DNA of 64,000 bases from Serpula lacrymans var. lacrymans S7.9 (GCF_000218685.1 NW_006763302.1:660304-724303); one strand, 5' to 3'; positions 43,001 to 54,931 are shown, numbered from the stretch's first letter. Notes: generated by a model not told the origin, from the letters alone. Made by a program: numbers and translations.

Positions 43001-44423
43001 TCACAACCAAGGCCGCTTTCTTACCCGAATCCTTCCATCTGAACGTGCGATATGGAACTTTACTGTTCTCTCCCAGTCTCCCTTGCGCTTCTCTACTGGG
43101 ACTGACAAGCGAGAAAAGAAGGAGCTCCAGCCAACGGTGCGTAACGACTTCAGATTTTGGGCTAGGCCTAGACTAGCTTCGAGCTCTCGGATTCTGATAG
43201 CTGGAGCTGAAGCCAGGGTTCGACATACAGGACACTGGTTGGAGTCATGTTTGAAAAGGGGTTCGCCACAGGCCGCATGTTCTTCGCTATCGTTTTCGTG
43301 AAATGTGGGCGTGTCTTCATAGTCACTAGATTGGCTGATGCTTGAGTCGCATCCTGGCCCCATGTCAGGGAAGAATACACTGCGTAGAGTGTGTCTGAAA
43401 GTTCTCAGATCTTCATAATCATCGAGTATGGTGTTGATCAAGTCTTCATCGGAGAGGAATATGCCCAGGTGAAGATCTGTTAGTTTGGTGAGTCCCTTCA
43501 AGGCTGTTGAGAACTCGCCCTAGATCATCTTCGTGCTTAGCTTCATAGTTCGCAAAGCGGGTCGTTGACGCACCGTCAGTTTTTTAATATTAGTGAAGTG
43601 ATTAGGAATCGGTGAGTGGACCACGGCACTTGCGCTCTCCGCGAAACAGGCCCAGCAGCACGATATGTCCAAGTTTTCAGTACAGCTAAGGTGAAGAACT
43701 GTGAGCGCCGGGAGCACACTGGCAATTGAGGTGAGCAGTTGACCATCGATGCGCGATAATGCGACTACGGTCAAGGTCGTCAAGGTCGCTGGAAATGGTG
43801 TTGTCGGGTGAGGGATTGAAAAGATACGGTTTACGCGGTTTCTTTGGGTCCCCCGTCCATCTCTGTCGAACGAGATTAAAAGGTGTCGAAGATTTTTGCA
43901 CAAAGAAAGAAAACAGTGACGGTCAGACAGGACGTGCGACCAGGTTCTGAAGGATCTGCAATCGGGTGAGTGGCTATATGCGCATGTACAACTTCTAGAC
44001 ATACTTTACCCAAGACAACCCTACGTCTTGATGTGTTTCGCAATTATTGGCCATGAGGGAATGCATCTCCTTATAAGCATCCAGTTTGGTTCTAGACATG
44101 ACACGAATACCAGAAAAGAATCTTCGAAGGGCTATCTGTCTGAACTGAGATGAAGCTCGCGAAAAAGGCTCGATAGCGGCAAAAACGATGTTAACACCCA
44201 GATAAAGGCAGAAGATGTAGTCTATGATCTCTGTGGGAAGTGTTTTGGATCTTTGGACTTGGACTGGCACATTTCCTTTGTCAGAATCGTCTCCTGGAGG
44301 AGGGGAAGTTAAGGTGTAGGTATATGCTGATGCTGATGAGGGGGAAGATGCGTAGTCTGTGGTAAACACGTCGTCGTCCCTTATACCAGAAGGGGAGCTT
44401 TCTGCGGCTCTTCTCTGGGACAT
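43001..44423 (-). pseudogene. F-box protein gene with an in-frame stop
   Basis: Exon 1 starts MSQRRAAESSP at 44423, with a Ser/Pro-rich head and the F-box core KTLPTEIIDYIFCLYLG. It joins through a 50-60 nt intron (GTATGT...TTGCAG, about 43952-44010) to SFRTWSHVLSDRHCFLSLC, then LRR-like strands. A TAG at 43520-43522 interrupts the frame after KLSTKM. The same frame then resumes at 43501 with GLTKLTDLHLGIFLSDEDL and ends GRIRVRKRPWL, the usual C-terminus of this family. Over the gap the +1 frame reads EAKHEDDLGRVLNSL, which fits the family better, so two compensating indels are likely. It may be a recent pseudogene or a sequence error. Confidence 0.65.
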
Positions 44424-44684
44424 GGATGTGTAAGTCTAGGAGTAACATTATGCCTTGGACGCGATGGGGACTAATACTTGGGGGCGCGCTCAGATCACGT
44501 GGGGGAGAAATCACTTGTTCAGGCGAGGCTTGTTGGGATCCTCATTCTTATGTATCATAAAATACTACAATATTAGCATACGTATGTCTAGAGGCCTTGT
44601 CAACACTGATGTACTTGTCCCCCTGCGAGTTCAGTGTAGATTTGTGTGTCAAGGGTTAGATTTATATCCGTGATATTTCCAAAT

Positions 44685-47420
44685 ATGTCAACGCCACCCT
44701 TTGCAGTTCCACCTGCACGCACCATCGTCGACTCTATTGGTCTCATGGCGTCTCCGAGTGCATTACCATTACCCATTTCTCTCGTTCTTCTCATACATCT
44801 CCACATTCTTGGATATCCTCATGCGAATAACACAGAATACGACCAGGATATGTTCAATCCCCGTCATCGAGGATTGCGCGAGCGTACCAAGACCATGGAG
44901 GACATCGGTTACTTTTTGGTCAACAGGATAGAAGGGCATCCAGAAAGCATCAGACGTGTGAGTTATGTCGCTCTTCATTATATTCACTGGCTTGAATGAC
45001 TGAAGACCGCGTTTGACGCGTGAATGATCAGATCCTGCCCATATATCCATGTCTTTTACCATCGGATACGACAGCCTTTCGTACATCGCTCGCCAAGTAT
45101 CTCGAGAATCTCCGACACAGTTCCCTGCGCTCAAATCCAGATTCGGTTAAGAAAAATTCGACAAGTACAGTGAACGCTTCAGAGGAAGAGTCTGCCTGGT
45201 GGTGGAAGGACGTAGTCGTGCGCAAGTCTCTCCTCGAGGAGTGCTCTGGTGAGCGGTAGGTTACCTCGTCTTACAAATATTTTAACCACTGTTTCCCAAA
45301 CCTCATAAAATTTCAGCTTCGAACGTCTGTTGTTGTCACTCTCGACCCATGCGCTATTCAAGTCCTACCCATCATCCTTCCGTCTTCCTGTGGGGACTGT
45401 GGTACGTCCAAACTCCCTTACGCCGTAGGAGCACCGGTCATATAATCTGTGCGTAAATACAGGACTCAGTTCAGATTCAATCAACGGCATACGCATCCCT
45501 CTTATCTTCAGCGCAATCTAACCGAAAAACATGGGACAGAGCCGCTTTACTCCTCCTTCAGCGACAAAACGGCATCAAGTCTCTTCGTGTATATTTTCCC
45601 TTCTCTTTCGCTATTTATGATTGGTACACTCATGCATACATCAGGATCGGCTGATCGGGGGACATGTGAATAAGCAATCTACGTACAGCTCACTGTCTAC
45701 AGACAGGCAGTCTGCTCTAGCAGAATCAAAGCTTCACGATCTCAGCGTCGAATTCTGGGCCAGTACCGATGGCCAGCAAGCTATTGATTTATTGTTGAGA
45801 CTCGCCGGCTTGGAGCCCACACGTTCCACAGAGTCATCTGACAAAGCTGCTAATTCTTCTGCTTCGAGACACTCACGCCTTACAGACTCACATTCTCATG
45901 AGGTATATCTTGTCCACCCTTCAAATTTTTCTCTTTACTCAAAAAGTAAACACAGACGACCGAAATTCCTCCTCAACCACTCCCTATAGCTGCTGCCCAC
46001 CATCCACAGAATATCCGTAAACTATCTGTGGATCTATTTGCTTCTGGCAGTAAGAAGAACAAGAAAGCTGCGTTTGAGAAGTCTAGCGGTAACGAAGCCC
46101 AATCGAGTGCAATGTCACATGCGTCTATCATTATTTCCAGCGACCTCGACGAAGAAACGCGCGTGAACCAGGCCTTGCAGAACTCCCTCTCCCGGGCAAA
46201 GGCTGAGAATGAGAAGCTAAATAACGGTTTACGGAGACTCGATCGTGGTGCATGTGGGGCAGAAGCTCGTCTTTCTAACCTCAATCTCTGGACAAACAAT
46301 TATGACGGCCAGCAACACGGTCTAGATCTAAAGGTGAAGTCTTTCGTTATGTATCTCTATTTTTTTCGATATGGAGTCGTGTTCTATTCATAGAAAACAC
46401 CTTCTGCTGGTCTTCTGTCCACATTCTCACTTTCGTGCCCAGCATCCCCTGACGCGCTGGAGAGGCGTATAGATGAAGTTCGAGACACGCTCCTTCCCGT
46501 CTTTCCGCCTCCCTTGTCTCAACAATCGCGCCCTAGGCTATCTCTAAGCGCCCCTTCTCGTCTTCCTAGACCAACGATACCCACAGACTCGCATGTTACG
46601 CCTCCTACCGCCGCACCCCTAACCACGCACAATGCAGTCCCACGCTCGACCTCCAATAGCATATCCCATGTGTCACCCCCGCAGACACCACGTCAGCTGC
46701 TAACGTCTACCCCTCCACAGACGGTGAAACCGCGCTCGGCATACGTGCGCCGAGTACTTGCCACTCAACGTGGTCAAGGAGGGAGAAAGAGTATCCGGAC
46801 GTCGCTCGCTGTGGCATCGAGGCCTTCGCTATTCGGGGGTCTCCATCTTGATCTTGATCCAGATATGGAGGGCGAAGGCGAGGATACTGAAAGCGAGGAG
46901 GTTGATAGGGTAAGATTTTTCGAAGTGTATGTTACACTAAGATGACCTTGTACATGATATAGATTGTAGATGCTATTAATGACGACTCGTCCATCGAGGT
47001 GGACGGGTACCTCACTCCTCGACCGACGGCGACGAGGTTGGCGTCTCGCACTCCTTTTTCGACAGCAAAAACGAAGACCTTCACTGCTCCACGTGCTTCA
47101 TTCAAGGTGGACGAGGGACTCGACCTTCCTTCCTTTCCTTCAGACCTTACTTCGCTTGACCAGCACAAATATTCGAGTCCACGTCAAGGAAAAAGGCAGG
47201 AGATGTGGACAGACGATGGAGATGACGATGAACCGTATTACGAGGGGGTTAGCGTGACGCTACGAGATATCCTCCTGAGCGCGGGCGATACGACCCAATT
47301 TGATCTGTTAGGTATGCGTTGCTATTTTTGGTAGTAGTTTGTCTTATGACCGATTTGATTTCGTTTTGTACAGGTGGGAATCAGGTAGAGATGGAGGATG
47401 AATCTGGTATCTGGGAGTAG
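44685..47420 (+). CDS. HAUS6: HAUS augmin-like complex subunit 6-like protein
   Basis: Augmin recruits gamma-tubulin to spindle microtubules for branching nucleation. Nine exons join in frame: 44685-44957, 45032-45255, 45317-45401, 45463-45588, 45645-45902, 45956-46333, 46394-46909, 46963-47311 and 47374-47420 (751 aa). The N-terminal part shows the HAUS6_N pattern: LLIHLHILGYPHAN, MFNPRHRGLRERTKTMEDI, GYFLVNRIEG, TTAFRTSLAKYLENLRHSS, WWWKDVVVRKSLLEECSGER, FERLLLSLSTHALFK. A helical region follows (DRAALLLLQRQNG), then a long Ser/Thr/Pro-rich tail with basic patches, and the short end DESGIWE. None of this is visible as one open frame. Confidence 0.85.
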
Positions 47421-48150
47421 CTGTGCGGTGTTATTGACACACTGAGATGAGAATTGATTTTACTGATTATGGGGTATGCGGTTGGAGGTTCCACCATGCC
47501 TCCGAGTTCATACAGTCTTGTTTGGGCTTCTGTTCTTGATTTTGATTTATTCAACACTCATCGATATGCATCACTCACTTCCATTTCGTCATGTCCCTGG
47601 CATATCCAACCTTATGAGGTGGACGTGCTGACCTTTTTTCAAGCTGGGGATAATCCATACAAGCAGTTCTACATCGCTGAGATACAAATATGCCATGACT
47701 CAAACCGTCGCAACTATCTTTTCACAGGCATTCCTCGTTAGCCTTTTTCACTCTTTCCTACAACCCGTGGGGTTCTCTGCCAACTAACTATAACCCGGCC
47801 CATAAGTATATATCCCAATGTCCATCGACGTCCATGATCTGGCGCGGCGATTGCAGATTGCAGGGGCCTGTCCCACGTACAGGCCTTGAGTGGTGGACTA
47901 ACGTTCAATGGTGGCTTGAAGTATATACCATACTGTTCGGCACCTAAGCCACGGATCTGTCTAACCCCATGGTTGAAAGCTCCACGAACTAGTCTATGCC
48001 CTTGTCCGTTCTGTTCTAAAAAATCCAAAAGTCCTATGTTGTGGTATATGATTTATAGTCGATGTGTCTAGTGCGAAACAAATTTGTGCGTTGGGTGCGA
48101 TAAACATGTGGAATAAGGACAACAACGACGAGGCGAATGGAGTAGACTTG
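47421..48150. other. Intergenic between convergent genes
   Basis: Holds the 3' ends of the HAUS6-like and TMEM170-like genes. Short open frames only, none recognised. Confidence 0.45.
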
Positions 48151-48976
48151 TCAGATAATGTCGATAACAGATGGCCATATCCTTTTACGTGAAACCATGT
48201 CAAACTGGATGATGCGAGTAATAGAGCTGAGAGACGCCTCTTACCCGAGCAATGATATTAGACCCTGAATTATAGCCCATATAAATGGGACCCACCTACG
48301 TCCCCAGTAAACGTACGACAGTTAGCATACAGCGCATGGATAAGAGGAGTACATGACACTATGATATTGAGAAAGTGTGGGCAGCTTACGTCGACACATA
48401 GAATTCGCCTGATTTGTACACCCCCACTATGAGAAATCCGACTACAGCTGCGCTGATTATAGCACCCACGAAGCTGAAGAAGAGGAATGCGAAGAGGACA
48501 AGAAGGGCAAAGGTAAGGCGGGAGCGGCGGACGTTCATGCGTGGCTGCGACCAAGGACGGATATTGGGGCTGGTACTCATGGCCGTGTCCATATCCGGGC
48601 TTGGGTGCATAGCAAGCGGAGACAATGGCTTTGGAGTGGTAGGTATGAGGGGGAAAGACTCTAGCCCTGTATGTGATGGCGAGGGATGGGGAGACGAAGT
48701 GGGAGGAAGGGTGAAGTTGAGGAAAGCGTATATCCCACAGAATAAAGAGAAAGGCAGGTGAAAAATAAGCGTCCAGTAGAGCGTAAAACGAAATACATCT
48801 GTCACCACAACTATTTCTCAGTTTCTTGATCCCAAGTAGTGCTGCTACTCACCCTCCTCACGAAGTAAGTAATATCCTCCAGTACGGGTGGGGTTGCTCA
48901 TTGCGATGTTGATAATCTCGATACCTGGATTGTAGAGCGAGGGCCAGCGGATGGTACTTGTGATATCGTTCACCAT
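48151..48976 (-). CDS. TMEM170-family membrane protein
   Basis: Small integral membrane protein of the TMEM170 family, whose animal members shape the endoplasmic reticulum and nuclear envelope. Four exons join in frame: 48853-48976, 48390-48798, 48245-48295 and 48151-48181 (204 aa). Exon 1 has [15 protein letters not shown]. Exon 2 has [20 protein letters not shown] (TM1), a Pro/Ser-rich loop, the family motif [19 protein letters not shown] (TM2) and [16 protein letters not shown] (TM3). Exons 3 and 4 give [17 protein letters not shown] (TM4) and [12 protein letters not shown], the typical C-terminus. The long loop between TM1 and TM2 is usual in fungi. Confidence 0.85.
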
Positions 48977-49184
48977 GTTCGACACAAGAGAGCAGAACAA
49001 CAGTGTTAATTGTAGCTAATACTGCACAGAGCAAGGGCTTGCCTTGACTGGATCCCGTGCGCCTAATACACTGCGGGAAATGAATTGCGGTATCATGTAG
49101 CTGAGCGGAGTACGAAGTCTGCTCATCGATCCTTCCCTCTTCCCACCAACTACATCTACGAAAATCGCAGATTACTCAACAGCA

Positions 49185-52100
49185 ATGCCCTTTACTCAAA
49201 CTGCAGCAAATTCTGTGGCCAACATTGGCACTTATAACGATGTATCGGGAAATCAGTATATAACGACGGTGCACCAGGACTCTGGGGACGATGCCATCTT
49301 GGCTAAACTCAATCCGGTGGATCACAATCGTCATTACGTTCAACCGTGTATGGAGGGCACCCGCAAGGACATTTTTGAAACGATCAATGATTGGCTTGAT
49401 GATCCCAATGCTCACAAAAATATTCTTTGGATTAAGGGCAGCCCCGGAGCTGGCAAATCGGCAATCGCATCTAGCTTGGTCTCTCAGCTCAGAGCTGCAC
49501 GTCGTTTGGGCGGATCTTTCTCTTTTCGCAGGGGCGATACTATTTTGAGCAACCCAGCCTCTCTCTGGCGCACTGTAGCATTTGATCTCGCCCGTTTTAA
49601 TTCTGACTTCGCGTCTGCCATCGTCAGTGCTCTCAAAGACGGACGCGTGGATCCACTAAGGCCTGATATTAAGAACCACTTTGATGTTCTTATCAAACAG
49701 CCTTTGAAGTCGGTACAACAGGATCAAAGGTACAGACGTATCATGCAGTTAGTCGCCATTGCAAGGGCTCACTTATTGTTTTTGGTTATTTATAGCTATC
49801 TAGCTGTCGTCGTGGACGCTTTGGACGAGTGTGGCGATGCATCCAAGAACCCGCAGCGCAAAAATCTCATCAGCACCCTCACTCAATGGTCTACTTTTCA
49901 CAAGACCATGAAGTTGATCATCACGAGCCGAGACGATCGTTTACCAGAATCTTTCCGTGAGGTCTGTCAACAAATTGTTCTCCCCACAGGAGACAAAGTG
50001 ACACCTACAGCATCGGCGGACATTGATATGTTCTTTACTGCGCGTTTTGAAGAACTGAAAGAAGACTTTCCTTCGTTAGCACAAGCTGGCTGGCCTGGAT
50101 CGCCTGTGATGCACCAGTTAACAACTCGTGCAGCAGGTCTTTTCATCTGGGCCGAGACTGTAATGCGATTCATCGAGGAGGGAAATCCAGAAGAACTATT
50201 GACAATGTTGCTTTCAGGTGGCGCTGTCACGGGTCAAGATGATGTCAACAATCTTTATCGCCAGGTGGCTACACATGCCTTGGTTGATATTCAAAAGCAT
50301 GAAAGTAGCCAAATTGCGCTACAACCACTGCTCCGGAGCATAGTTTTTGCCAAAGTCCCGTTGTCACGCGATCAGCTGCAATATTTCATGGTAGTAGCAG
50401 TGTCAGAGACAGCTATTGATCTCGTTTTGCGAGATTTCAAGTCTGTGATTACAATCGACGAGGACCGAACAGTTCGGATCAGCCATCTCTCATTTGTAGA
50501 GTTCTTGTTGGAGTCTGATCTATGCCCAGAGCTACTCCATATTCCTGGAGAAACGGCGGCTGCAGGAAACTTAGACTTCCTACGTTCCTGTTTGCGAATT
50601 ATGGCTGATCCAAATTATGGCTTGAGGTTCAATATCTGCATGTTGGAAACATCTTACCGTCGCAACGAAGATATCGACGATCTGGAATACCGTATAAAGA
50701 AGTATATAGCTGGGCACCTTTCATATGCATGTCGGTATTGGGGCCCTCATCTTGTTGACGCAGTGAAGTGTCTGTCTGATTGCGATTGGCTTCTGGGCAT
50801 GTTATGGGCATTTTTCAGGAAACAGTTATTGCATTGGTTGGAAGTGACGAGCTTGCATCATGACACAGGGAATGCGCTGACCATGCTTGATCTATTAGTT
50901 CCTATACTGCTGGTAGGTTGTCGCGCGTTGTTTACTCGGTACTACTTAGAAAACAAACTTCTTTTGCTTCTTACACAGGACGTTGCCACTGACTTGGGGA
51001 TATTTGCACAAGATGCTCGACAATTCATTGCTCACTTCGAAACTCCAATTTCGGAGAGTGTGCCTCATATCTATATATCTGCTCTGCCGCTCGCACCAGA
51101 GGGCTCGCTAGTGTCCCAGACATACCTACCGCACTTTCAGAATACACTGGAAGTTGTCTCAGGCAAAGACAAAAAGTGGACCGCTCTTCTAAATGTTCTC
51201 AAGGGGCATAAAGGCGATATCAAATGCGTTGCATTTTCGCCAGATGGTTTGAGGATCGCTTCAGGCTCTCATGATAACACTATTATAATTTGGGATGTGT
51301 TCTCTGGACATATGTTGGGTAGCAGCCCATTGGAAGGTCATAGTGAACCGCTGGCATCTATTACATTCTCACCGGATGGTTCTATACTTGCTTCAAGCTC
51401 TCTGGATCATACCATCAGGATTTGGAGTGTTGTTTCTGGTCAGCCGTTGGTTGACCCGATTTTAACCTACACTCCATGGGTGCATTCTATTGTGTTCTCC
51501 TCAGACGGGTCAAAATTTACTTCCGGCTCTGATGGTAAGATCAGTACTTGGGAGACAGCTTCTGGTCTTTTGACGGCGAGCCCCTTTGAGGGCTATGATG
51601 ATCATACGGCGTCTATGTTATCACCAGGTGGATTCAAGCTTGCTTTGGGGCTTCCTGATAACACTATCGAAATCTGGGAAGTAGCCTCCGGTAAATTGAT
51701 GACTCGGCCGTTGCAAGGGCACAGCGACAGAGTTGGCTCTATTACATTCTCATCAGACGAGTCAACGATTGCTTCTGGATCATATGATAAAACTGTAAGG
51801 ATTTGGGATGTTGTCTCCGGGAATTTGGTGGTTGGCCCGCTGCATGGCCACAATGGTTATGTCTGGTGTATCGCATTCTCACCAGATGGATCCAAGATTG
51901 CTTCAGGTTCCATAGATTGTACCGTCAGAGTTTGGGATACAATTTCTGGCCAGCTAATTGCGGGTCCATTTCAAGGCCATAACAGTGGTGTCAGATCTAT
52001 CACATTCTCACCAGACGGATTAAGGCTTGCTTCAGGATCCCTTGATAAAACTATCAGAATTTGGGATGTCTCTGGCCTTCTGATGGCTCGACCAGAAGAG

Positions 52101-53435
52101 TACAATCATGATATCACATCCTTGGCGTCCTCACCACATGACTTAAAACCTGTTTCACCCTCAACTACTAAACTTAGGAATATTACTAGAAGAGCTGGTC
52201 CGTTGGCTACTGGCTTATTTCAAGGGCATGAAAGTCGTGTAACCTCTATTGCATTTTCACCAAATGAATCAAGATTGGTCTCAGGCTGTAATGACACTTA
52301 TGTCAGAATATGGGAGAGTACTTCAGGTCAACTTCTGGTTGGTCCACTTCAGGGCCACAAGGGTTATGTGCACTCCGTTGCTTTCTCACCAGATGGCACA
52401 AAAATTGCTTCTGGATCTAGTGACAGGACAATAAGAATCTGGAATGTGTCTGGTGAACTGGTTGCTGGCCCACTTGAAGGTCATCACAGTGGTGTCCACT
52501 CTGTTGCATTTTCACCTAATGGATTACAGCTTGCTTCAGGATCTGGTGATAAGACTATCAGAATCTGGGATGTGCTTTCAGGCCAGTTATTAGTTAATCC
52601 ATTCCAAGGCCACTGTCAACGTGTATTATCTGTTGCTTTCTCACCAGATGGATCAAAGCTGGCTTCCGCTTCTTATGATACAACTGTAAGGATCTGGGAC
52701 CTTACTGGCCAACTTATAGCTGGTCCATTTCATTGTGGTGTGGGCTCTCTCTCATTTATTGCATTCTCACCAGATGGATTGAAGCTAGCTTCAGGCTCTC
52801 TGGATAAAACTGTCAGAATCTGGGATGTAATAGCTGGAAAAGTAATAGCTGGCCCATTAGAGCATAATGGAATTGTCACATCAGTGTTATTCTCACCAGA
52901 TGGCTCCAAACTTGCTTCAGGTTCTTCAGATCAGACTATCAGAATCTGGGACTGTGGCTCTTGGCTACTAATTGGCCAATGTATAAGCCACAGTAGTAGT
53001 GTCACATCTATTGCATTTTCACCAGATGGATTAAAGCTGGCCTCTGGCTCTGGTGACAAAACTATCAGAATTTGGAACATTGCTAGTCAGCCTGTAGCCA
53101 ATTTAGTCGCAGACCAACAGGCCCTCAATGATGGTTCAACTGCTGTTACATTATCACCAACTGGATCCAAACTTGCCAAACTCCATAAACTGGGTGACTT
53201 GGATATCATGGTATACATGAACTCTTTTCCAGATGACTCTGGATGGATTTTATTCAAAGGCATTACACTTCAAAAAAAGCTTCTGTATTGGATACCACCA
53301 TCATGTCTTCAGAGCTGGAGTGACTTTCGCACTACTCTAGTTATTCCTCAACCTGAGTTTCATATATCATATAAGCACTTTGTGCATGGGATTAAATGGA
53401 CATCATGCTATACTGGTGGGGCTGGAAAAGGTTAG
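49185..53435 (+). CDS. NACHT-WD40 protein (fungal NLR-like receptor)
   Basis: STAND NTPase of the type linked in fungi to non-self recognition and cell death. The frame is open for 1416 codons, but two 66-nt in-frame introns are likely (49730-49795, GTACAG...TTATAG; 50913-50978, GTAGGT...ACACAG), giving 1372 aa. Removing the first restores QDQSYLAVVVDALDEC. NACHT has the P-loop GSPGAGKS at residues 85-92 and Walker B VVVDALDE at about 186-193. A helical linker precedes about 15 WD40 units (about 624-1261), most with FSPDG.KLASGS.DKTIRIWD. Units 3, 4 and 8 are degenerate. The N-terminus has no known effector domain, only a short NIGTYNDVSGNQYI stretch. A GTTAGT at the stop leaves open whether further exons follow. 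Confidence 0.93.
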   Translation: MPFTQTAANSVANIGTYNDVSGNQYITTVHQDSGDDAILAKLNPVDHNRHYVQPCMEGTRKDIFETINDWLDDPNAHKNILWIKGSPGAGKSAIASSLVSQLRAARRLGGSFSFRRGDTILSNPASLWRTVAFDLARFNSDFASAIVSALKDGRVDPLRPDIKNHFDVLIKQPLKSVQQDQRYRRIMQLVAIARAHLLFLVIYSYLAVVVDALDECGDASKNPQRKNLISTLTQWSTFHKTMKLIITSRDDRLPESFREVCQQIVLPTGDKVTPTASADIDMFFTARFEELKEDFPSLAQAGWPGSPVMHQLTTRAAGLFIWAETVMRFIEEGNPEELLTMLLSGGAVTGQDDVNNLYRQVATHALVDIQKHESSQIALQPLLRSIVFAKVPLSRDQLQYFMVVAVSETAIDLVLRDFKSVITIDEDRTVRISHLSFVEFLLESDLCPELLHIPGETAAAGNLDFLRSCLRIMADPNYGLRFNICMLETSYRRNEDIDDLEYRIKKYIAGHLSYACRYWGPHLVDAVKCLSDCDWLLGMLWAFFRKQLLHWLEVTSLHHDTGNALTMLDLLVPILLVGCRALFTRYYLENKLLLLLTQDVATDLGIFAQDARQFIAHFETPISESVPHIYISALPLAPEGSLVSQTYLPHFQNTLEVVSGKDKKWTALLNVLKGHKGDIKCVAFSPDGLRIASGSHDNTIIIWDVFSGHMLGSSPLEGHSEPLASITFSPDGSILASSSLDHTIRIWSVVSGQPLVDPILTYTPWVHSIVFSSDGSKFTSGSDGKISTWETASGLLTASPFEGYDDHTASMLSPGGFKLALGLPDNTIEIWEVASGKLMTRPLQGHSDRVGSITFSSDESTIASGSYDKTVRIWDVVSGNLVVGPLHGHNGYVWCIAFSPDGSKIASGSIDCTVRVWDTISGQLIAGPFQGHNSGVRSITFSPDGLRLASGSLDKTIRIWDVSGLLMARPEEYNHDITSLASSPHDLKPVSPSTTKLRNITRRAGPLATGLFQGHESRVTSIAFSPNESRLVSGCNDTYVRIWESTSGQLLVGPLQGHKGYVHSVAFSPDGTKIASGSSDRTIRIWNVSGELVAGPLEGHHSGVHSVAFSPNGLQLASGSGDKTIRIWDVLSGQLLVNPFQGHCQRVLSVAFSPDGSKLASASYDTTVRIWDLTGQLIAGPFHCGVGSLSFIAFSPDGLKLASGSLDKTVRIWDVIAGKVIAGPLEHNGIVTSVLFSPDGSKLASGSSDQTIRIWDCGSWLLIGQCISHSSSVTSIAFSPDGLKLASGSGDKTIRIWNIASQPVANLVADQQALNDGSTAVTLSPTGSKLAKLHKLGDLDIMVYMNSFPDDSGWILFKGITLQKKLLYWIPPSCLQSWSDFRTTLVIPQPEFHISYKHFVHGIKWTSCYTGGAGKG

Positions 53436-54671
53436 TTTATTTTGCACTATCATAACATAAGCTGTGAAATCTAATTTTTGCATTGTACTAGCCATGAATA
53501 TTGCCTCTCAGAATAATTGGTCCATATTATCTCAACATCACACTCAGCCTCATTTACTCCACCATGAAAGTACACCATCATTGTCTGAGAGCAACATAAT
53601 TGTGGAAGGAACCTGGTTGCAACCAACAACCTCAGCTCTTACATCTTTACACTCAGCGGATTTAACTCAAGGCAATTCAAGGTCTGTTACATCCAATCAA
53701 GATAAAAAGACATTTAGATCTGTATTTTCAGGGGGGTGGTTTCTTTGAGTCAAACAATGTACTGTTGTAGCACTGTATAATACTATTGGTTGTACCAAGT
53801 GAAATATACATGTTATATCAAATCACAAATAGTAATATTTCAGGTGGAGACTAATGGTAGTGTACTAGGGGGCGATATGAAGAAATTGAAAAACATAATT
53901 TCTGGATATTGCAGAACCTAATTTTGGAGCTCATATATTAATATAGGATAGGTCAGAAAATAAGTATTTTTTTATTTGCCAAGGTTCAGGGGGTGCTTTG
54001 CTAGATTAGCTGGACAAGCATGAACATATGCTGAGTGATGGTGCATTACTCATCACACAGCTGCTGGAGCTATGTCACAAACTTGACAAGACTCCAATCC
54101 ACCACACCACTTTGAACTCCCTGTGCCTACCGAGACTGAGATTGTGCCATGGTATCCTGCAAACATATCTTCTGAAAATATTGGGCCTTTAGATAATTGC
54201 TCGGCACAGAAGAACACTTGTGGAATGAGTTAGGAGCATACAATTTGCAAAGTCTAACTCACATTGTTACTAAGGCAAGTTGTCAGGCGAGTGCTATACC
54301 CTGTGTTGATTGCTGAATTTACTAACTCAATATTAGAGATGAAGGAGAACAATATCAGTATGGATATTGATAGCTGACAAGAACTTATTACAACAACAAC
54401 ATCTTAATTCTTTCTAATTGTGCAGCTTCATGTGTCATTGGATGCTCAGCTGGATGGAAATGGTGCCAGAGCCTTATCTCAGTTTCAGTCACTCCAGGGC
54501 TTTTACCATAGTGCAATTGCGAGATGAATTCCAGAATTGCATCAGCTTCACAGACACATTGGTGCCTCCTTCACACAAAAGTGGGCATATGGGTGAGATC
54601 TGTTCATACAGCTATATATTGGAGGAAGGTAGTGACAAATTATGACATTTGTTTATAGTATGAGAAAACAT
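53436..54671. other. AT-rich 3' flank of the NLR gene, no recognised gene
   Basis: A 94-codon frame (53464-53748) has Ser/Thr/His-rich composition and no family resemblance. It could be a last exon of the NLR gene or nothing. The rest has no coding signal. Confidence 0.4.
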
Positions 54672-54743
54672 GCATTGGCCAGGGCTTGAACCTGGGACTC
54701 CAGCTTTCATGGTCTGGTGCTTTACCAACTAAGCTACCAAGGC
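54672..54743 (-). pseudogene. tRNA-like sequence 1 (72 nt)
   Basis: It folds as a cloverleaf on the minus strand: acceptor GCCTTGG with CCAATGC (6 of 7 pairs), D stem GCTT/AAGC with loop AGTTGGTA, and a perfect T arm CCAGG-TTCAAGC-CCTGG (B box GGTTCAAGCC). The anticodon arm is one base too long, with a mismatched stem, so it is probably not a working tRNA. It is more likely a tRNA pseudogene or the head of a SINE. Confidence 0.55.
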
Positions 54744-54931
54744 GTGCTTGGAAAGCATACTGATTGGTTGCATGCCCAGAAGGTCCAGAATCACTGTACA
54801 CGGGTGCGGATCCCATTGTGTTGTGATAGGTAGTTGATGTGGTCATCACTCACTGATCTGTCGCCACCTCATTCTGATGGTGGGCACAACTGGTGGAAGA
54901 GATGGATTATAACATGATAAAATTAGACAAT

